Numbered from the stretch's first letter, positions 38,323 to 48,521 are shown. The stretch: 64,000 nt of DNA from Streptomyces sp. YIM 121038 (GCF_006088715.1 NZ_CP030771.1:6591501-6655500), one strand, 5' to 3'. Notes: generated from the letters alone by a model not told the origin. Numbers and translations: made by a program.

Positions 38323-39669
38323 TCAGCGCGCCGCGCGCTCGTCCGCACGGACCGGACCCGCCGGGTCCACCATCGCTTCGCGGCTCGTCCGTCCGCCCGG
38401 GACGGTCCTGACCGGCCGTGGCCGGAACGCCACGGCGGCCCACACCACGAAGCCGACGCCCAGCCACACGTACGCGTTGCCCACGACCACGTGGAACGGA
38501 TCCCACTGGAGCTCGCGCTGCCAGTGCGGCACGTACCAGAGGAGGCCGTACGGCAGGAGCGGGCGGGACGGGTCCCAGGTGCCGAAGCCATCGATACGGA
38601 TCGGCCACGCCGCGAACAGCGCGAACAGGCCAGCCGTCCATAGCCACGCCGCCGCCGTGCGCCGCCGCAGCGCCGCGTCCGCCGCCAGGACGAACCCGGG
38701 CACGATCCACACCCAGTGGTGGGTCCACGACAGGGGCGAGCAGACCAGCGTCAGGGCGCCCACCACACACACCGCGACCAGCTCCCGGCCCCGCCGCGAG
38801 GCCCGTGCCGCCGCGCCGAGCCCCGCCACGGCGAGCACCCCGCACACCGCTCCCCACACGGGCCCGCCGACGCCGTCGGCGCCGAGGCCGAAGCGGACGA
38901 AGAGCCCGTTCAGGGACTGGTTCGCCAGATACTCGCGGCCGCCCGCGCTGCCCGCGAACGCCCCGCCCCAGAAGTCCGCCGACGCCTCCGGCAGCGCCCA
39001 CCAGCCCGCCGCGACCGTCCCGGCGAAGACGGCCGTGGCCACGCCCGCGGCCCGGTACCGGCGGGTGAGCAGCAGATACACCACGAACAGGCCCGGGGTG
39101 AGCTTCAGGCCCGCCGCGACGCCGATGCCCACGCCCTTCCAGGGGAGGCGGTCGGGCGTGGCCAGGTCGGTGACGACGAGCGCGAGCAGGATCAGGTTGA
39201 CCTGCCCGAAGTCCAGGTTCTGCAGCACCGGCTCGGTCCACAGCGCGAGGCCGCAGACCGCGAGCGCGCACCCCGCGGTGGCCGCCCCCGGGCGCCGCCC
39301 CGCCATGCGGGCCGCGGCCCAGGCCGACAGCGCCATCGCCGCGAGGGACAGGCCCGCCATCAGCCGGGCGGCGACGGTCAGGTCCAGCTCGCTCACGGCG
39401 CGGAAGGGGAGCAGGGCGACGGGCGGATAGAGGTACGGCAGGGAGTGGACGCCGAATTTCCCGCCGTACAGCTCGTGCTCCGGGGCCCTCGCCGCGTCCA
39501 GGTAGACGCTGAGGTCGGCGGGGGTGCGGTGCGACGCGTACGTCGGGTCGTTGATCAGGGTCCACCACGCGGTGAGCGACAGGGCCAGGGCGAGGGCCCC
39601 GGCTCCGAGTGCCACCGGGCCTGGCCAGGGGCCTTTCGCCCCGGGGAATTGCATGCGCATGCCGGGCAT
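38323..39669 (-). CDS. GT87-family (DUF2029) polyprenol-phosphate mannosyltransferase-like membrane protein
   Basis: This 448-residue membrane protein has about ten to twelve hydrophobic helices. It resembles the actinobacterial alpha-mannosyltransferases that use polyprenol phosphomannose (GT87). The Asp-bearing first outside loop is [20 protein letters not shown], followed by [34 protein letters not shown] and [16 protein letters not shown]. The ATG at 39669 has GGAGG 6 bases upstream; ATGs at 39660 and 39654 are alternatives. It is convergent with rmdB with 21 bases between stops. Substrates such as lipomannan or glycolipid precursors are inferred from the family. Confidence 0.85.
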   Translation of the reverse strand: MPGMRMQFPGAKGPWPGPVALGAGALALALSLTAWWTLINDPTYASHRTPADLSVYLDAARAPEHELYGGKFGVHSLPYLYPPVALLPFRAVSELDLTVAARLMAGLSLAAMALSAWAAARMAGRRPGAATAGCALAVCGLALWTEPVLQNLDFGQVNLILLALVVTDLATPDRLPWKGVGIGVAAGLKLTPGLFVVYLLLTRRYRAAGVATAVFAGTVAAGWWALPEASADFWGGAFAGSAGGREYLANQSLNGLFVRFGLGADGVGGPVWGAVCGVLAVAGLGAAARASRRGRELVAVCVVGALTLVCSPLSWTHHWVWIVPGFVLAADAALRRRTAAAWLWTAGLFALFAAWPIRIDGFGTWDPSRPLLPYGLLWYVPHWQRELQWDPFHVVVGNAYVWLGVGFVVWAAVAFRPRPVRTVPGGRTSREAMVDPAGPVRADERAAR

Positions 39670-40041
39670 GCTGCGCCTCCCCGGGGCGGGGGGCGGGGCA
39701 GCGCACCGGGGCCGGGCAATTGTCGTACCGCGACATCCCCCCGCGGGGCGCCCCAGGCCCGCCCCTTCCCGAACCGGGGGCTGCCGCCCCCGGGCCCCCG
39801 CCCTTATCGGCGCTCCGCGCCTCGTCCTCAAACGCCGGACGGGCTGAAACTCTCCGGTGCGGGCCGGGAAAGGGGCGGGCGGGCGGGGAAAAGCCCGCGG
39901 CGCGACGCCCGGTCCGGGGCGGTAGCCCCGGGCCTGATCCGTCGAGCGCGCCCCCGCGAGAGGAAAGCGTTTCGCGGTCAGCCGCGCGCGCCCCATAGGA
40001 TTGGGTCCACATCCATCACGCTCACCCCAGAGGATCGCTGC
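39670..40041. other. Intergenic region with a dispersed Streptomyces repeat
   Basis: This 372-base region separates the divergent GT87 gene and gatC. It carries a repeat copy at 39755-39846 and further G-rich hairpins around 39860-39945. TAGGAT at 39997-40002 is a possible -10 box for the gat operon. I see no gene. AGAGGA, 7 bases before the gatC ATG, is its ribosome site. Confidence 0.55.
39755..39846 (-). repeat. Copy of a dispersed Streptomyces repeat (CCGGCGTTTGAGGACGAG element)
   Basis: It includes AGGCCCGCCCCTTCCCGAAC, a GC-rich hairpin, and CTCGTCCTCAAACGCCGGAC before GGGCTG. The same ordered blocks occur twice head-to-head at 55.05-55.28 kb and in part at 15.44-15.48 kb. Repeats of this sequence between genes are, from memory, abundant in Streptomyces. 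Confidence 0.75.
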
Positions 40042-40338
40042 ATGCCTGGCATCACGCGCGAGGAGGTCGCTCACCTCGCCCGCCTTGCACGTCTGGAGTT
40101 GAAGGACGAAGAGCTCGACCACTTCGCCGGACAGCTCGACGACATCATCGGCGCGGTCGCCCGCGTCTCGGAGGTCGCCGACCAAGACGTACCGCCGACC
40201 TCGCACCCGCTGCCGCTGACGAACGTCATGCGCGCGGACGAGGTCCGTCCGTCGCTCACCCCCGAGCAGGCGCTCTCGGGCGCCCCGGCCCAGGAGCAGC
40301 AGCGTTTCAAGGTGCCGCAGATCCTGGGGGAGGACTAA
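40042..40338 (+). CDS. gatC: Asp-tRNA(Asn)/Glu-tRNA(Gln) amidotransferase subunit C
   Basis: This 98-residue protein stabilises GatA within the GatCAB complex, which converts mischarged Glu-tRNA(Gln) and Asp-tRNA(Asn) into the correct forms. The family start [18 protein letters not shown] and the C-terminal [24 protein letters not shown] are present. It opens the gat operon, 6 bases before gatA. Actinobacteria usually lack a glutaminyl-tRNA synthetase, so the complex is expected to be essential. Confidence 0.97.
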   Translation: MPGITREEVAHLARLARLELKDEELDHFAGQLDDIIGAVARVSEVADQDVPPTSHPLPLTNVMRADEVRPSLTPEQALSGAPAQEQQRFKVPQILGED

Positions 40339-40344
40339 CCGAAC

Positions 40345-41838
40345 ATGACGGACATCATCAAACTCACCGCCGCCGAGATCGCCGCGAGGATCGCTTCCGG
40401 CGAGCTCACCGCGGTCGAGGTCACCGAGGCCCACCTGGCCCGCATCGAGGCCGTTGACGAGAAGGTGCACGCCTTCCTGCACGTCGACCGCGAGGGCGCG
40501 CTCGCGCAGGCCCGCGCCGTGGACGAGAAGCGCGCCAGGGGCGAGCAGCTCGGCCCGCTGGCCGGTGTGCCGCTGGCGCTCAAGGACATCTTCACCACCG
40601 AGGGCGTCCCGACGACCGTCGGTTCGAAGATCCTCGAAGGCTGGATCCCGCCGTACGACGCCACGGTGACGAAGCGGCTCAAGGAAGCCGGCGTCGTCAT
40701 CCTTGGCAAGACCAACATGGACGAGTTCGCCATGGGGTCCTCCACCGAGAACAGCGCGTACGGACCGACCGGCAACCCGTGGGACCTGACCCGGATCCCC
40801 GGCGGCTCCGGCGGCGGCTCCAGCGCGGCCCTCGCCGCGTACGAGGCCCCGCTCGCCATCGGCACCGACACGGGCGGCTCCATCCGCCAGCCCGCGGCCG
40901 TCACCGGCACGGTCGGCGTCAAGCCGACGTACGGCGGCGTCTCGCGCTACGGCATGGTGGCCTTCTCCAGCTCCCTGGACCAGGGCGGCCCCTGCGCCCG
41001 CACCGTCCTCGACGCGGCGCTGCTGCACGAGGCCATCGCCGGGCACGACCCGCTGGACTCCACCTCCATCGACGCCCCGGTCCCCGCGGTCGTCGAGGCC
41101 GCGCGCAACGGCTCGGTGGACGGCATGCGCGTCGGCGTCGTCAAGCAGTTCTCCGGCGAGGGCTACCAGGCCGGTGTCGTCCAGCGCTTCAACGAGTCCG
41201 TCGAGCTGCTGAAGTCGCTCGGCGCCACCGTCGTCGAGCTGGACTGCCCGTCCTTCGACCTGGGCCTGTCGGCGTACTACCTGATCGCGCCGTCCGAGTG
41301 CTCCTCGAACCTCGCGCGCTTCGACGCCATGCGCTACGGCCTGCGCGTCGGTGACGACGGCACGAAGTCCGCCGAGGAGGTCACCGCGCTGACCCGCGAG
41401 GCCGGCTTCGGCGACGAGGTCAAGCGCCGCGTCATGCTCGGCACGTACGCGCTCAGCTCCGGCTACTACGACGCGTACTACGGCTCCGCGCAGAAGGTCC
41501 GCACGCTGATCACGCGGGACTTCGAGAAGGCCTTCGAGCAGGTCGACGTCATCGTGTCGCCGACCACGCCGACCACCGCCTTCCCGATCGGCGAGCGCGC
41601 CGACGACCCGATGGCGATGTACCTGGCCGACCTGTGCACGATCCCGACCAACCTGGCGGGCAACGCCGCCATGTCGCTGCCCTGCGGCCTCGCGCCGGAG
41701 GACGGCCTCCCGGTCGGTCTGCAGATCATCGCTCCCGCCATGAAGGACGACCGCCTGTACAAGGTGGGGGCAGCCGTCGAGGCCGCCTTCGTGGAAAGGT
41801 GGGGCCACCCGCTGCTTGAGGAGGCACCGTCGCTGTGA
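40345..41838 (+). CDS. gatA: Asp-tRNA(Asn)/Glu-tRNA(Gln) amidotransferase subunit A
   Basis: The 497-residue amidase subunit hydrolyses glutamine to supply ammonia to GatB. The amidase signature triad is visible: Lys in [11 protein letters not shown], cis-Ser and catalytic Ser in [33 protein letters not shown]. The C terminus shows [16 protein letters not shown]. It is downstream of gatC by 6 bases and overlaps by 4 bases (GTGA) the small gene that separates it from gatB. Confidence 0.98.
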   Translation: MTDIIKLTAAEIAARIASGELTAVEVTEAHLARIEAVDEKVHAFLHVDREGALAQARAVDEKRARGEQLGPLAGVPLALKDIFTTEGVPTTVGSKILEGWIPPYDATVTKRLKEAGVVILGKTNMDEFAMGSSTENSAYGPTGNPWDLTRIPGGSGGGSSAALAAYEAPLAIGTDTGGSIRQPAAVTGTVGVKPTYGGVSRYGMVAFSSSLDQGGPCARTVLDAALLHEAIAGHDPLDSTSIDAPVPAVVEAARNGSVDGMRVGVVKQFSGEGYQAGVVQRFNESVELLKSLGATVVELDCPSFDLGLSAYYLIAPSECSSNLARFDAMRYGLRVGDDGTKSAEEVTALTREAGFGDEVKRRVMLGTYALSSGYYDAYYGSAQKVRTLITRDFEKAFEQVDVIVSPTTPTTAFPIGERADDPMAMYLADLCTIPTNLAGNAAMSLPCGLAPEDGLPVGLQIIAPAMKDDRLYKVGAAVEAAFVERWGHPLLEEAPSL

Positions 41839-42080
41839 GCAACAAGACGCTGGCCAAGGCCAAGGGCTTCAAGAAGTCCAGGACCGGCACGTATCTGTCC
41901 ATCGGCACCACCGCCTTCGGGGCGCTCAGCACGCTCAAGCAGGTCAAGAAGGCCCGTGCCGAGCACGACGCGCTGCAGCTCGTCGACGCCGTCGTCTCCG
42001 CGGCCGCCATCGTCACCGGCATCGCCATCCTGGTGCGCGAGCTCAAGCGCATCGGTGACGACGACGTTCTGCTCGGCTGA
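41835..42080 (+). CDS. Small conserved protein between gatA and gatB
   Basis: This 81-residue protein begins with a basic region ([21 protein letters not shown]) and has one or two moderately hydrophobic segments ([39 protein letters not shown]), so it may associate with the membrane. The GTG start overlaps the gatA stop by four bases, and gatB starts 18 bases after its stop, so it is translationally embedded in an essential operon. From memory a similar small gene occupies this place in other streptomycetes. I recognise no domain; the function is unknown. Confidence 0.82.
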   Translation: MSNKTLAKAKGFKKSRTGTYLSIGTTAFGALSTLKQVKKARAEHDALQLVDAVVSAAAIVTGIAILVRELKRIGDDDVLLG

Positions 42081-42098
42081 GAGGGAAGTTCCAACACC

Positions 42099-43616
42099 GT
42101 GACTGTCACGACCACCCCCGACCTGGTGCCGTACGAGGACGCGCTCGCGTCGTACGACCCCGTCATGGGCCTCGAGGTCCACGTCGAGCTCGGCACCAAG
42201 ACGAAGATGTTCTGCGGCTGCTCCACCGAGCTCAAGCAGGACGCCAATTCGCAGACCTGCCCGACCTGCCTCGGCCTGCCCGGTGCGCTGCCCGTGGTCA
42301 ACGCCGTCGGCGTCGAGTCCGCGATCAAGATCGGTCTGGCGCTGCACTGCGAGATCGCCGAGTGGTGCCGCTTCGCCCGGAAGAACTACTTCTATCCGGA
42401 CATGCCGAAGAACTTCCAGACCTCCCAGTACGACGAGCCGATCGCCTTCAACGGCTATCTGGACGTCCAGCTGGAGGACGGCGAGGTCTTCCGCGTGGAG
42501 ATCGAGCGCGCCCACATGGAGGAGGACACCGGCAAGTCGACGCACGTCGGCGGCGCCACGGGGCGCATCCACGGCGCGTCCCACTCCCTGCTCGACTACA
42601 ACCGCGCGGGCATCCCGCTCATCGAGATCGTCACCAAGCCGATCGTCGGTGCCGGGGAGCGCGCCCCCGAGGTCGCCAAGGCGTACGTCGCCGAGCTGCG
42701 CGAGCTCATCAAGGCGCTCGGCGTCTCCGAGGCGCGCATGGAGCAGGGCCAGATGCGCTGCGACGTGAACCTCTCGCTGCGCCCGCACGGCCGGGAGAAG
42801 TTCGGCACCCGCTCCGAGACGAAGAACGTGAACTCGCTGCGGTCCGTGGAGCGCGCCGCGCGCTACGAGATCCAGCGGCACGCGGCCGTGCTCTCCTCCG
42901 GCGGCACGATCATCCAGGAGACCCGGCACTTCCACGAGGAGGACGGCTCCACCACGTCGGGCCGGGTGAAGGAGGAGGCGGAGGACTACCGCTACTTCCC
43001 CGAGCCCGACCTGGTGCCGGTGGCCCCGTCCCGCGAGTGGGTCGAGGCCCTGCGCGCCGAGCTGCCGGAGCTGCCGCTCGCCCAGCGCAACCGGCTGCGC
43101 GAGGAGTGGGGCGTCTCCGCCCACGACATGCAGTCGATCCTCAACGCCGGTGCGATCGGCCCGATCGTCGCCACCATCAACGCGGGCGCGGACGCCGTGT
43201 CGGCGCGCAAGTGGTGGATGGGCGAGCTCGCGCGCAACGCGAACGAGCAGGGCGTCGACCTCGGCGCGCTGCCCATCACGCCGGAGCAGGTGGCCCGCGT
43301 GAGTGAGCTCGTCGCCTCCGGTGACCTGAACGACAAGCTGGCCCGTCAGGTCATCGACGGCGTGCTCAAGGGCGAGGGCGACCCCGACCAGGTCGTCGAG
43401 AAGCGCGGCCTGAAGGTCGTCTCGGACGACGGCGCCCTGACGGCGGCCGTCGAGGAGGCCATCGCGGGCAACCCGGGCGTCGCGGACAAGATCCGCGGCG
43501 GCAAGGTGGCCGCGGCCGGTGCGCTGGTCGGCGCGGTCATGAAGGCCACCCGTGGCCAGGCCGACGCGGCCCGCGTCAAGGAGCTCATCCTGGAGAAGCT
43601 GGGCGTCGAGGGCTGA
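42099..43616 (+). CDS. gatB: Asp-tRNA(Asn)/Glu-tRNA(Gln) amidotransferase subunit B
   Basis: The 505-residue subunit binds the mischarged tRNA, phosphorylates the acyl group and transfers ammonia. Motifs include [19 protein letters not shown], the zinc-type Cys pair in [46 protein letters not shown], and the C-terminal helical YqeY-like tail with [19 protein letters not shown] start with GAGGGAAG about 9 bases before it. The operon ends here with a strong terminator. Confidence 0.98.
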   Translation: MTVTTTPDLVPYEDALASYDPVMGLEVHVELGTKTKMFCGCSTELKQDANSQTCPTCLGLPGALPVVNAVGVESAIKIGLALHCEIAEWCRFARKNYFYPDMPKNFQTSQYDEPIAFNGYLDVQLEDGEVFRVEIERAHMEEDTGKSTHVGGATGRIHGASHSLLDYNRAGIPLIEIVTKPIVGAGERAPEVAKAYVAELRELIKALGVSEARMEQGQMRCDVNLSLRPHGREKFGTRSETKNVNSLRSVERAARYEIQRHAAVLSSGGTIIQETRHFHEEDGSTTSGRVKEEAEDYRYFPEPDLVPVAPSREWVEALRAELPELPLAQRNRLREEWGVSAHDMQSILNAGAIGPIVATINAGADAVSARKWWMGELARNANEQGVDLGALPITPEQVARVSELVASGDLNDKLARQVIDGVLKGEGDPDQVVEKRGLKVVSDDGALTAAVEEAIAGNPGVADKIRGGKVAAAGALVGAVMKATRGQADAARVKELILEKLGVEG

Positions 43617-43640
43617 CACCCGCGCTTCCCGCGCACGGCA

Positions 43641-43673
43641 GGGGCGCCGCATCCGGACCGGGTGCGGCGCCCC
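43641..43673 (+). terminator. Terminator of the gatCAB operon
   Basis: GGGGCGCCGCATCC (43641-43654) pairs with GGGTGCGGCGCCCC (43660-43673), 13 Watson-Crick pairs plus one G-U, 5-base loop, 24 bases after the gatB stop. Confidence 0.85.
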
Positions 43674-43783
43674 TTCGCGTACGCGGGGCCCGAAGACGGC
43701 GGCAAAGCGCCGACGTTCACCGCGACTTTGGTCAACAGCCTTCCCCCTGCCACCGAGAGTCACTACCGTCCCAGCTCAGCAGA

Positions 43784-43809
43784 CCAATGGATCACCGGAC
43801 AACCATTGG
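43784..43809 (+). promoter_or_regulatory. Inverted repeat upstream of the phospholipase C gene
   Basis: CCAATGG (43784-43790) and CCATTGG (43803-43809) form a perfect 7-bp inverted repeat with 12 bases between, 21 bases before the GTG start. It could be an operator or leader hairpin. The GGAGG ribosome site at 43819-43823 lies outside it. Confidence 0.45.
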
Positions 43810-43829
43810 GTGTCGACTGGAGGTTGGGC

Positions 43830-45926
43830 GTGGCAGCGGAGATTTCGCGCAGACGGTTGATGGCAGTGGGTGGCGGCGCGCTCGGCGCCGCCACGGTCGG
43901 GTCCTTCCTGCCGCCGTCCCTTCAGGAGGCGCTCGCGAAGGAGCCGCCGAAGGGCGGGCTCGACGCCATCGAGCACGTGGTCATCCTGATGCAGGAGAAC
44001 CGCTCCTTCGACCACTACTTCGGCTCCCTGCGCGGCGTCCGCGGCTTCGGCGACCGCAACGCCGTCCAGCTCCCCAGCGGCAAGAGCGTGTTCGAGCAGC
44101 CCGGCGCCGGGCGGTCCGTGCTGCCGTTCCCGGTGCGCGAGGCCGCCGCCACGCAGAAGAAGGACCTCCAGTACATCGGCGCCCTCGACCACTCCTGGAG
44201 CGGCGGCGCCAAGGCCTGGCACGACGGCTGGATGGACGGCTGGGTGACGGCCAAGACCGCCGCCACGATGGCGTACTACACGCGCCAGGACATCCCGCTG
44301 CACTACGAACTCGCCGACACCTTCACGGTCTGCGACGCCTACCACTCGTCCATCCACACCTCCACCAGCCCCAACCGCAACCACCTGTGGAGCGGCAAGA
44401 CGGGCTTCGAGGCGTCCGGCAAGCGGGCCGTCGACAACGACGCGTACGACGAGGGACGGCACCCGGGCTACGACTGGGGGACGTACGCCGAGCGCCTGGA
44501 GAAGGCGGGCGTGAGCTGGCAGACGTACACCGAGTGGGAGAACTTCACCGACAACCAGATCGAGTTCTTCACCACCTTCAAGGCCATCGCCCGCAAGGCG
44601 CTCGCCCAGACGGAATTCACCTTCATGGAGGCCTTCTACGCCAAGGTCCGCGACGCCAAGGACGAGCCGGAGCGGACCCGGCTGCTCGCCGCGCTCGACG
44701 CCGGGGTCAAGACGCTGACCAGGCGCGAGCGTTCGCTCTTCGAGCGGGGCCTGAGGCGGGTGCCGACCGGCACGCTCGCCGAGACCTTCGCGCGGGACGT
44801 CGCCCGGGGCAAGCTGGCGAAGGTCAACTACCTGGTGCCGTCCGCCGTCGACTCCGAGCACCCTTCGGTCTCCTCGCCGATCCACAGCGCCACCATCGTC
44901 TACAAGGTCCTGGACGCGCTCGCCTCGCACCCGGAGGTCTGGCGGCGCACCGCCGTGTTCATCAACTACGACGAGAACGACGGCTTCTTCGACCACGTGC
45001 CGCCGCCCGTGCCCGGCACCGACGACCCCGACGGCGCCGAGGAGCGCTGGCAGGGCCTGCCGACCGGGCTCGGCGCCCGTGTGCCGATGCTCGTCGTGTC
45101 GCCCTGGAGCGTCGGCGGGTACGTGTCCTCCGAGGTCTTCGACCACACCTCCGTGGTGCGCTTCCTGGAGCGCTGGACCGGGGTGCGCGAGCCCAACATC
45201 AGCGCCTGGCGCCGCCGGGTCACCGGCGATCTGACCGGCGCCTTCGACTTCGACCGCGGCCACCGGCAGCCGGAGGTGGAGCAGCCCGGCGCGATCCCGC
45301 CGTTCAGCGGCCGCTGGCAGCCCCAGCCGCCCGTCCAGCAGTCGATGCCCCGCCAGGAGCCGGGCGTGCGCCGGGCGCGCCCGCTGCCGTACCAGCCGGA
45401 CGCCGACGCCAGGACCGCCAAGGACGGCACGCTCTCGGTGCGGCTGCGCAACGGCGGCCGGCGCAGCGCGCACTTCGCGCTGTACCCGTACGCCGGGGAG
45501 TTCCCGATACCGCAGCACCAGGACGTCCGGCACGAGGGCCGCTGGTCCGTGCCGGTGCGCGGGGACGCCTACCGCTTCACGGTCACCGGGCCGAACGGGT
45601 TCCGCCGCGAGTTCGCGGGCGGCAAGGACGGCGTCGCCGCCCTCTCCTCGGTGATCACCCGGCGCGAGCTGCACCTCACCGTCGCCAACCGGGGCGAGGA
45701 GCCGCTGGTCTTCACCGTCAGGCCGCTCGGCTACGTGGACGCGGACGAGGTCCGGCGGCGCACCCGGACCGTGCGCGTGCGGCCGGGCAGCAGCCGCACC
45801 GTCGCCTGGCGGACGTCGGACGAGCGCGGCTGGTACGACGTCGAGGTGACGGCCGCGGGCGACAAGGCCTTCCGGCGGCGGCTGATGGGCCACATCGAGA
45901 ACGGCCGCGCCAGCGTCTCGGGCTGA
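43830..45926 (+). CDS. Phosphocholine-specific phospholipase C, Tat-exported
   Basis: This 698-residue extracellular enzyme hydrolyses phosphatidylcholine or sphingomyelin-type lipids to diacylglycerol or ceramide plus phosphocholine. It starts with a Tat signal (ISRRRLMAVGGGALGAATV). The phosphoesterase domain has ENRSFDHYFGSLRGVRGFGDR, SIHTSTSPNRNHLWSG, NYDENDGFFDHVPPP and SPWSVGGYVSSEVFDHTSVVRFLE. Two C-terminal DUF756 repeats follow from about residue 520. The GTG at 43830 has GGAGG with a 6-base spacing. Many relatives are phosphate-starvation induced; I do not see a convincing PHO box here. It is the second phospholipase C in the window. Confidence 0.93.
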   Translation: MAAEISRRRLMAVGGGALGAATVGSFLPPSLQEALAKEPPKGGLDAIEHVVILMQENRSFDHYFGSLRGVRGFGDRNAVQLPSGKSVFEQPGAGRSVLPFPVREAAATQKKDLQYIGALDHSWSGGAKAWHDGWMDGWVTAKTAATMAYYTRQDIPLHYELADTFTVCDAYHSSIHTSTSPNRNHLWSGKTGFEASGKRAVDNDAYDEGRHPGYDWGTYAERLEKAGVSWQTYTEWENFTDNQIEFFTTFKAIARKALAQTEFTFMEAFYAKVRDAKDEPERTRLLAALDAGVKTLTRRERSLFERGLRRVPTGTLAETFARDVARGKLAKVNYLVPSAVDSEHPSVSSPIHSATIVYKVLDALASHPEVWRRTAVFINYDENDGFFDHVPPPVPGTDDPDGAEERWQGLPTGLGARVPMLVVSPWSVGGYVSSEVFDHTSVVRFLERWTGVREPNISAWRRRVTGDLTGAFDFDRGHRQPEVEQPGAIPPFSGRWQPQPPVQQSMPRQEPGVRRARPLPYQPDADARTAKDGTLSVRLRNGGRRSAHFALYPYAGEFPIPQHQDVRHEGRWSVPVRGDAYRFTVTGPNGFRREFAGGKDGVAALSSVITRRELHLTVANRGEEPLVFTVRPLGYVDADEVRRRTRTVRVRPGSSRTVAWRTSDERGWYDVEVTAAGDKAFRRRLMGHIENGRASVSG

Positions 45927-45960
45927 TCCGCGAGACCGTCTCGGGCTGATCCGCGAGACC
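45915..45960 (+). repeat. Exact 23-bp tandem duplication spanning the phospholipase stop codon
   Basis: The unit GTCTCGGGCTGATCCGCGAGACC occurs at 45915-45937 and again at 45938-45960 with no mismatch. Each unit is itself a hairpin (GTCTCG with CGAGAC). The TGA of the phospholipase gene (45924-45926) lies inside the first unit. Confidence 0.95.
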
Positions 45961-45972
45961 GGTGAGCGTGGT

Positions 45973-46007
45973 GCGGGGGCATACGGGCGTGGCCCGTGTG
46001 CCCCCGC
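45973..46007 (+). terminator. Strong terminator hairpin after the phospholipase gene
   Basis: GCGGGGGCATACGGGC (45973-45988) and GCCCGTGTGCCCCCGC (45992-46007) form a 16-bp stem with a single U-G wobble and a 3-base loop. It directly follows the duplicated small hairpins. Confidence 0.85.
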
Positions 46008-46148
46008 GTGGCGGCTGCGGTGCCGGGCGCCTGGGCGGACCCGCCTGAGCTGTTGTGAGGCTGGACACGAAACGGACTAAGGATCTCCGGTGGCTGTCAG
46101 AGTGGCTCCCGCATGGCCCATCCCGGTCATGTCGCCGCACAAGCGGCC

Positions 46149-46180
46149 ACATGATCTTTATCTGGCCATGCCGATCATGT
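46149..46180 (+). promoter_or_regulatory. Inverted repeat in the MMPL leader region
   Basis: ACATGATC (46149-46156) and GATCATGT (46173-46180) form a perfect 8-bp inverted repeat, 16 bases apart, in an AT-richer patch about 95 bases before the transporter start. It looks like an operator for a regulator not encoded next door. The rest of 45927-46275 has no gene. Confidence 0.5.
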
Positions 46181-46275
46181 AGTACTTCAAGCAGTAGGCG
46201 TGTTCTTTTCGGGTCAATTGCGACGCTTCCCGGCTGTCCCGACGAGGATCCACGAGTCACTCAGGGAGCCAGTCC

Positions 46276-48495
46276 GTGGCAGCACTCGCCCGGTGGTGCG
46301 TCCAGCACCGCCTCGTCGCCGTACTGCTCTGGCTCCTCGCACTCGGCTCCACCGCGACCGCTGCCGCCGTCGTCGGATCGGCGTACTCCAACGACTACGA
46401 GGTGCCCGGCACCGAGTCCAACCGTGCGAGCCAGCTCCTCAAGGACGGCTTCCCGAGCCTCGGCGGCGACAGCAACACCGTCGTCTGGCACACCGGCGGG
46501 GACCAGTCCGTGCGGGCCGCCGCCGTCGAGCAGACGATGACCGCGACGCTCGACGAGATCGCCGAGCTGCCGGGCGTGGCCTCCGTCACCAGCCCCTACA
46601 CCGAGCGCGGCGCCACCCAGATCAGCGCGGACGGCCACACCGCGTACGCCACGGTCACCTTCCGTGACCAGCTCGAATCCGTCGCCCCCGGCGAGGCGCG
46701 CGCCGTCGTCGAGACCGCCGGGGCCGCCGCGACCAAGGGCCTGGACGTGGCCCTCGGCGGCGGCGCCGTCGGCCTCACGGAGACCAAGAGCGCCAAGACC
46801 GCCGAGATCGTCGGTGTGGCCGTCGCCGCCGTCGTGCTGTTCCTCGCCTTCGGCTCGCTCGCCGCCTCGGCCCTGCCCATCGCCACGGCCGTCGTCTCCG
46901 TCGGCACGGCGTACGCGGGCATAGTGCTGCTCGGCCACGTCATGACGGTCGCCGACTTCGCGCCCATGCTCGGCACCCTGATCGGCCTCGGCGTCGGCAT
47001 CGACTACGCCCTGTTCATCGTCACGCGCCACCGCAAGGGCCTCAAACGCGGCCTGCCGGTCGCCGAGGCCGCCGAGCGGGCCGTCGCCACCACCGGCCGC
47101 GCCGTCGTCTTCGCGGGCGCCACCGTCTGCATCGCGCTGCTCGGCATGCTGATCCTGCGCCTGAGCTTCCTCAACGGCGTCGCCATCGCCGCCTCCCTGA
47201 CCGTCGTCCTCACGGTCGCCGCGTCCGTGACGCTGCTGCCCGCGCTGCTCTCGTTCATAGGGCCGCGCGCCCTCAGCCGCCGCGAGCGGCGCAGGCTCGC
47301 CGAGCGCGGGCCCGAGCCGGAGGTGCCCACCGGGCTCGCCGCCCGCTGGTCGGCGTTCGTGGAGCGCCACCCCAAGGCGCTCGGCGCCCTCGCGGTCGTG
47401 GTGATCGCGGTGCTCGCCGTGCCGACGCTCTCGCTCCGCCTCGGCACCTCCGACCAGGGCAACAACCCCGCGACGGCCACCACGCGGCAGGCCTACGACC
47501 TGCTCGCCGACGGCTTCGGCCCCGGCGTGAACGGCCCGCTCACCCTCGTCACGGACGTCCGCGGCGCCCCCGACCGGCTCGCCCTCGACAACCTCGGCGC
47601 GACCCTGGAGTCCACCCCGGGCGTCGCCTCCGTGAGCCCCGTGACCTACGCCGACGGCGGCGGCGCGGCCTTCCTCACCGTCGTACCGGACTCCGCGCCC
47701 CAGTCGAAGGCCACCAGCGACCTCGTCGACCGGCTCCGCGGCGAGGTCCTGCCGCGCGCCGAGAGCGGCACCTCCCTCGACCTCCACGTCGGCGGCGTCA
47801 CGGCGGGCTACGACGACTTCGCGGAGATCATCGTCGGCAAGCTGCCGCTGTTCGTGGGCGTCGTCATCGGCCTGGGCTGCGTCCTGCTGCTCCTCGCCTT
47901 CCGCTCGGTCGGCATACCGCTGAAGGCCGCGGTCATGAACGTCGCGGCGGTCGCGGCCGCCTTCGGCGTCGTGGTCGCGGTCTTCCAGTGGGGCTGGGGC
48001 AGCGAACTGATGGGCCTGGGACGCGCGGGCCCCATCGAGCCCTTCCTGCCCGTCATCATGGTCTCGGTCCTCTTCGGCCTCTCCATGGACTACCAGGTCT
48101 TCCTGGTCAGCCGGATGTACGAGGAGTGGCTGGAGACCGGCGACAACCGCGTGGCCGTCCGCGTCGGCCTCGCCGAGACCAGCCGCGTCATCAACTCCGC
48201 GGCCGTCATCATGATCTCGGTGTTCCTCGCCTTCGTGCTCAGCGGGGACCGGGTGATCGCGATGTTCGGCATCGCCCTGGCGGCGGCCGTCGCGCTCGAC
48301 GCGTTCGTGCTGCGCACGCTGCTCGTGCCCGCCCTCATGCACCTGCTCGGCGGGGCCAACTGGTGGCTGCCGCGCCGCCTGGACCGCTGGCTGCCGCGGA
48401 TCAGTATTGAGGTGCCCGAGCGCCGGACACGTGCGAGGATCCCCGGACACCGCGAGCGCGAAGAGATCGCGTACGCACCGCTGGAGAAGCGCTAG
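46276..48495 (+). CDS. MMPL/RND-type membrane transporter
   Basis: This 739-residue transporter has two MMPL halves, each with one helix, an external domain, then five helices. Half one has VALGGGAVGLTETKSAKTAEIVGVAVAAVVLFLAFGS and LGVGIDYALFIVTRHRKGL; half two has LDLHVGGVTAGYDDFAEIIVGKLPLF and FGLSMDYQVFLVSRMYEEWLETGDN. The paired GxxxDY motifs carry the proton-relay Asp of MMPL exporters, which export lipids or drugs. The GTG at 46276 has AGGGAG 8 bases upstream. The GNAT gene follows after 26 bases. Substrate unknown. Confidence 0.93.
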   Translation: MAALARWCVQHRLVAVLLWLLALGSTATAAAVVGSAYSNDYEVPGTESNRASQLLKDGFPSLGGDSNTVVWHTGGDQSVRAAAVEQTMTATLDEIAELPGVASVTSPYTERGATQISADGHTAYATVTFRDQLESVAPGEARAVVETAGAAATKGLDVALGGGAVGLTETKSAKTAEIVGVAVAAVVLFLAFGSLAASALPIATAVVSVGTAYAGIVLLGHVMTVADFAPMLGTLIGLGVGIDYALFIVTRHRKGLKRGLPVAEAAERAVATTGRAVVFAGATVCIALLGMLILRLSFLNGVAIAASLTVVLTVAASVTLLPALLSFIGPRALSRRERRRLAERGPEPEVPTGLAARWSAFVERHPKALGALAVVVIAVLAVPTLSLRLGTSDQGNNPATATTRQAYDLLADGFGPGVNGPLTLVTDVRGAPDRLALDNLGATLESTPGVASVSPVTYADGGGAAFLTVVPDSAPQSKATSDLVDRLRGEVLPRAESGTSLDLHVGGVTAGYDDFAEIIVGKLPLFVGVVIGLGCVLLLLAFRSVGIPLKAAVMNVAAVAAAFGVVVAVFQWGWGSELMGLGRAGPIEPFLPVIMVSVLFGLSMDYQVFLVSRMYEEWLETGDNRVAVRVGLAETSRVINSAAVIMISVFLAFVLSGDRVIAMFGIALAAAVALDAFVLRTLLVPALMHLLGGANWWLPRRLDRWLPRISIEVPERRTRARIPGHREREEIAYAPLEKR

Positions 48496-48521
48496 CCGCA
48501 GCACCGCCGAGGGAGATCCGG

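Noticed and set aside
43700..43760. Possible PHO box before the phospholipase C gene (GTTCACC, then GGTCAAC)
   Set aside because: The second half-site is 15 bases from the first instead of 11 and matches poorly, so I do not claim phosphate control.
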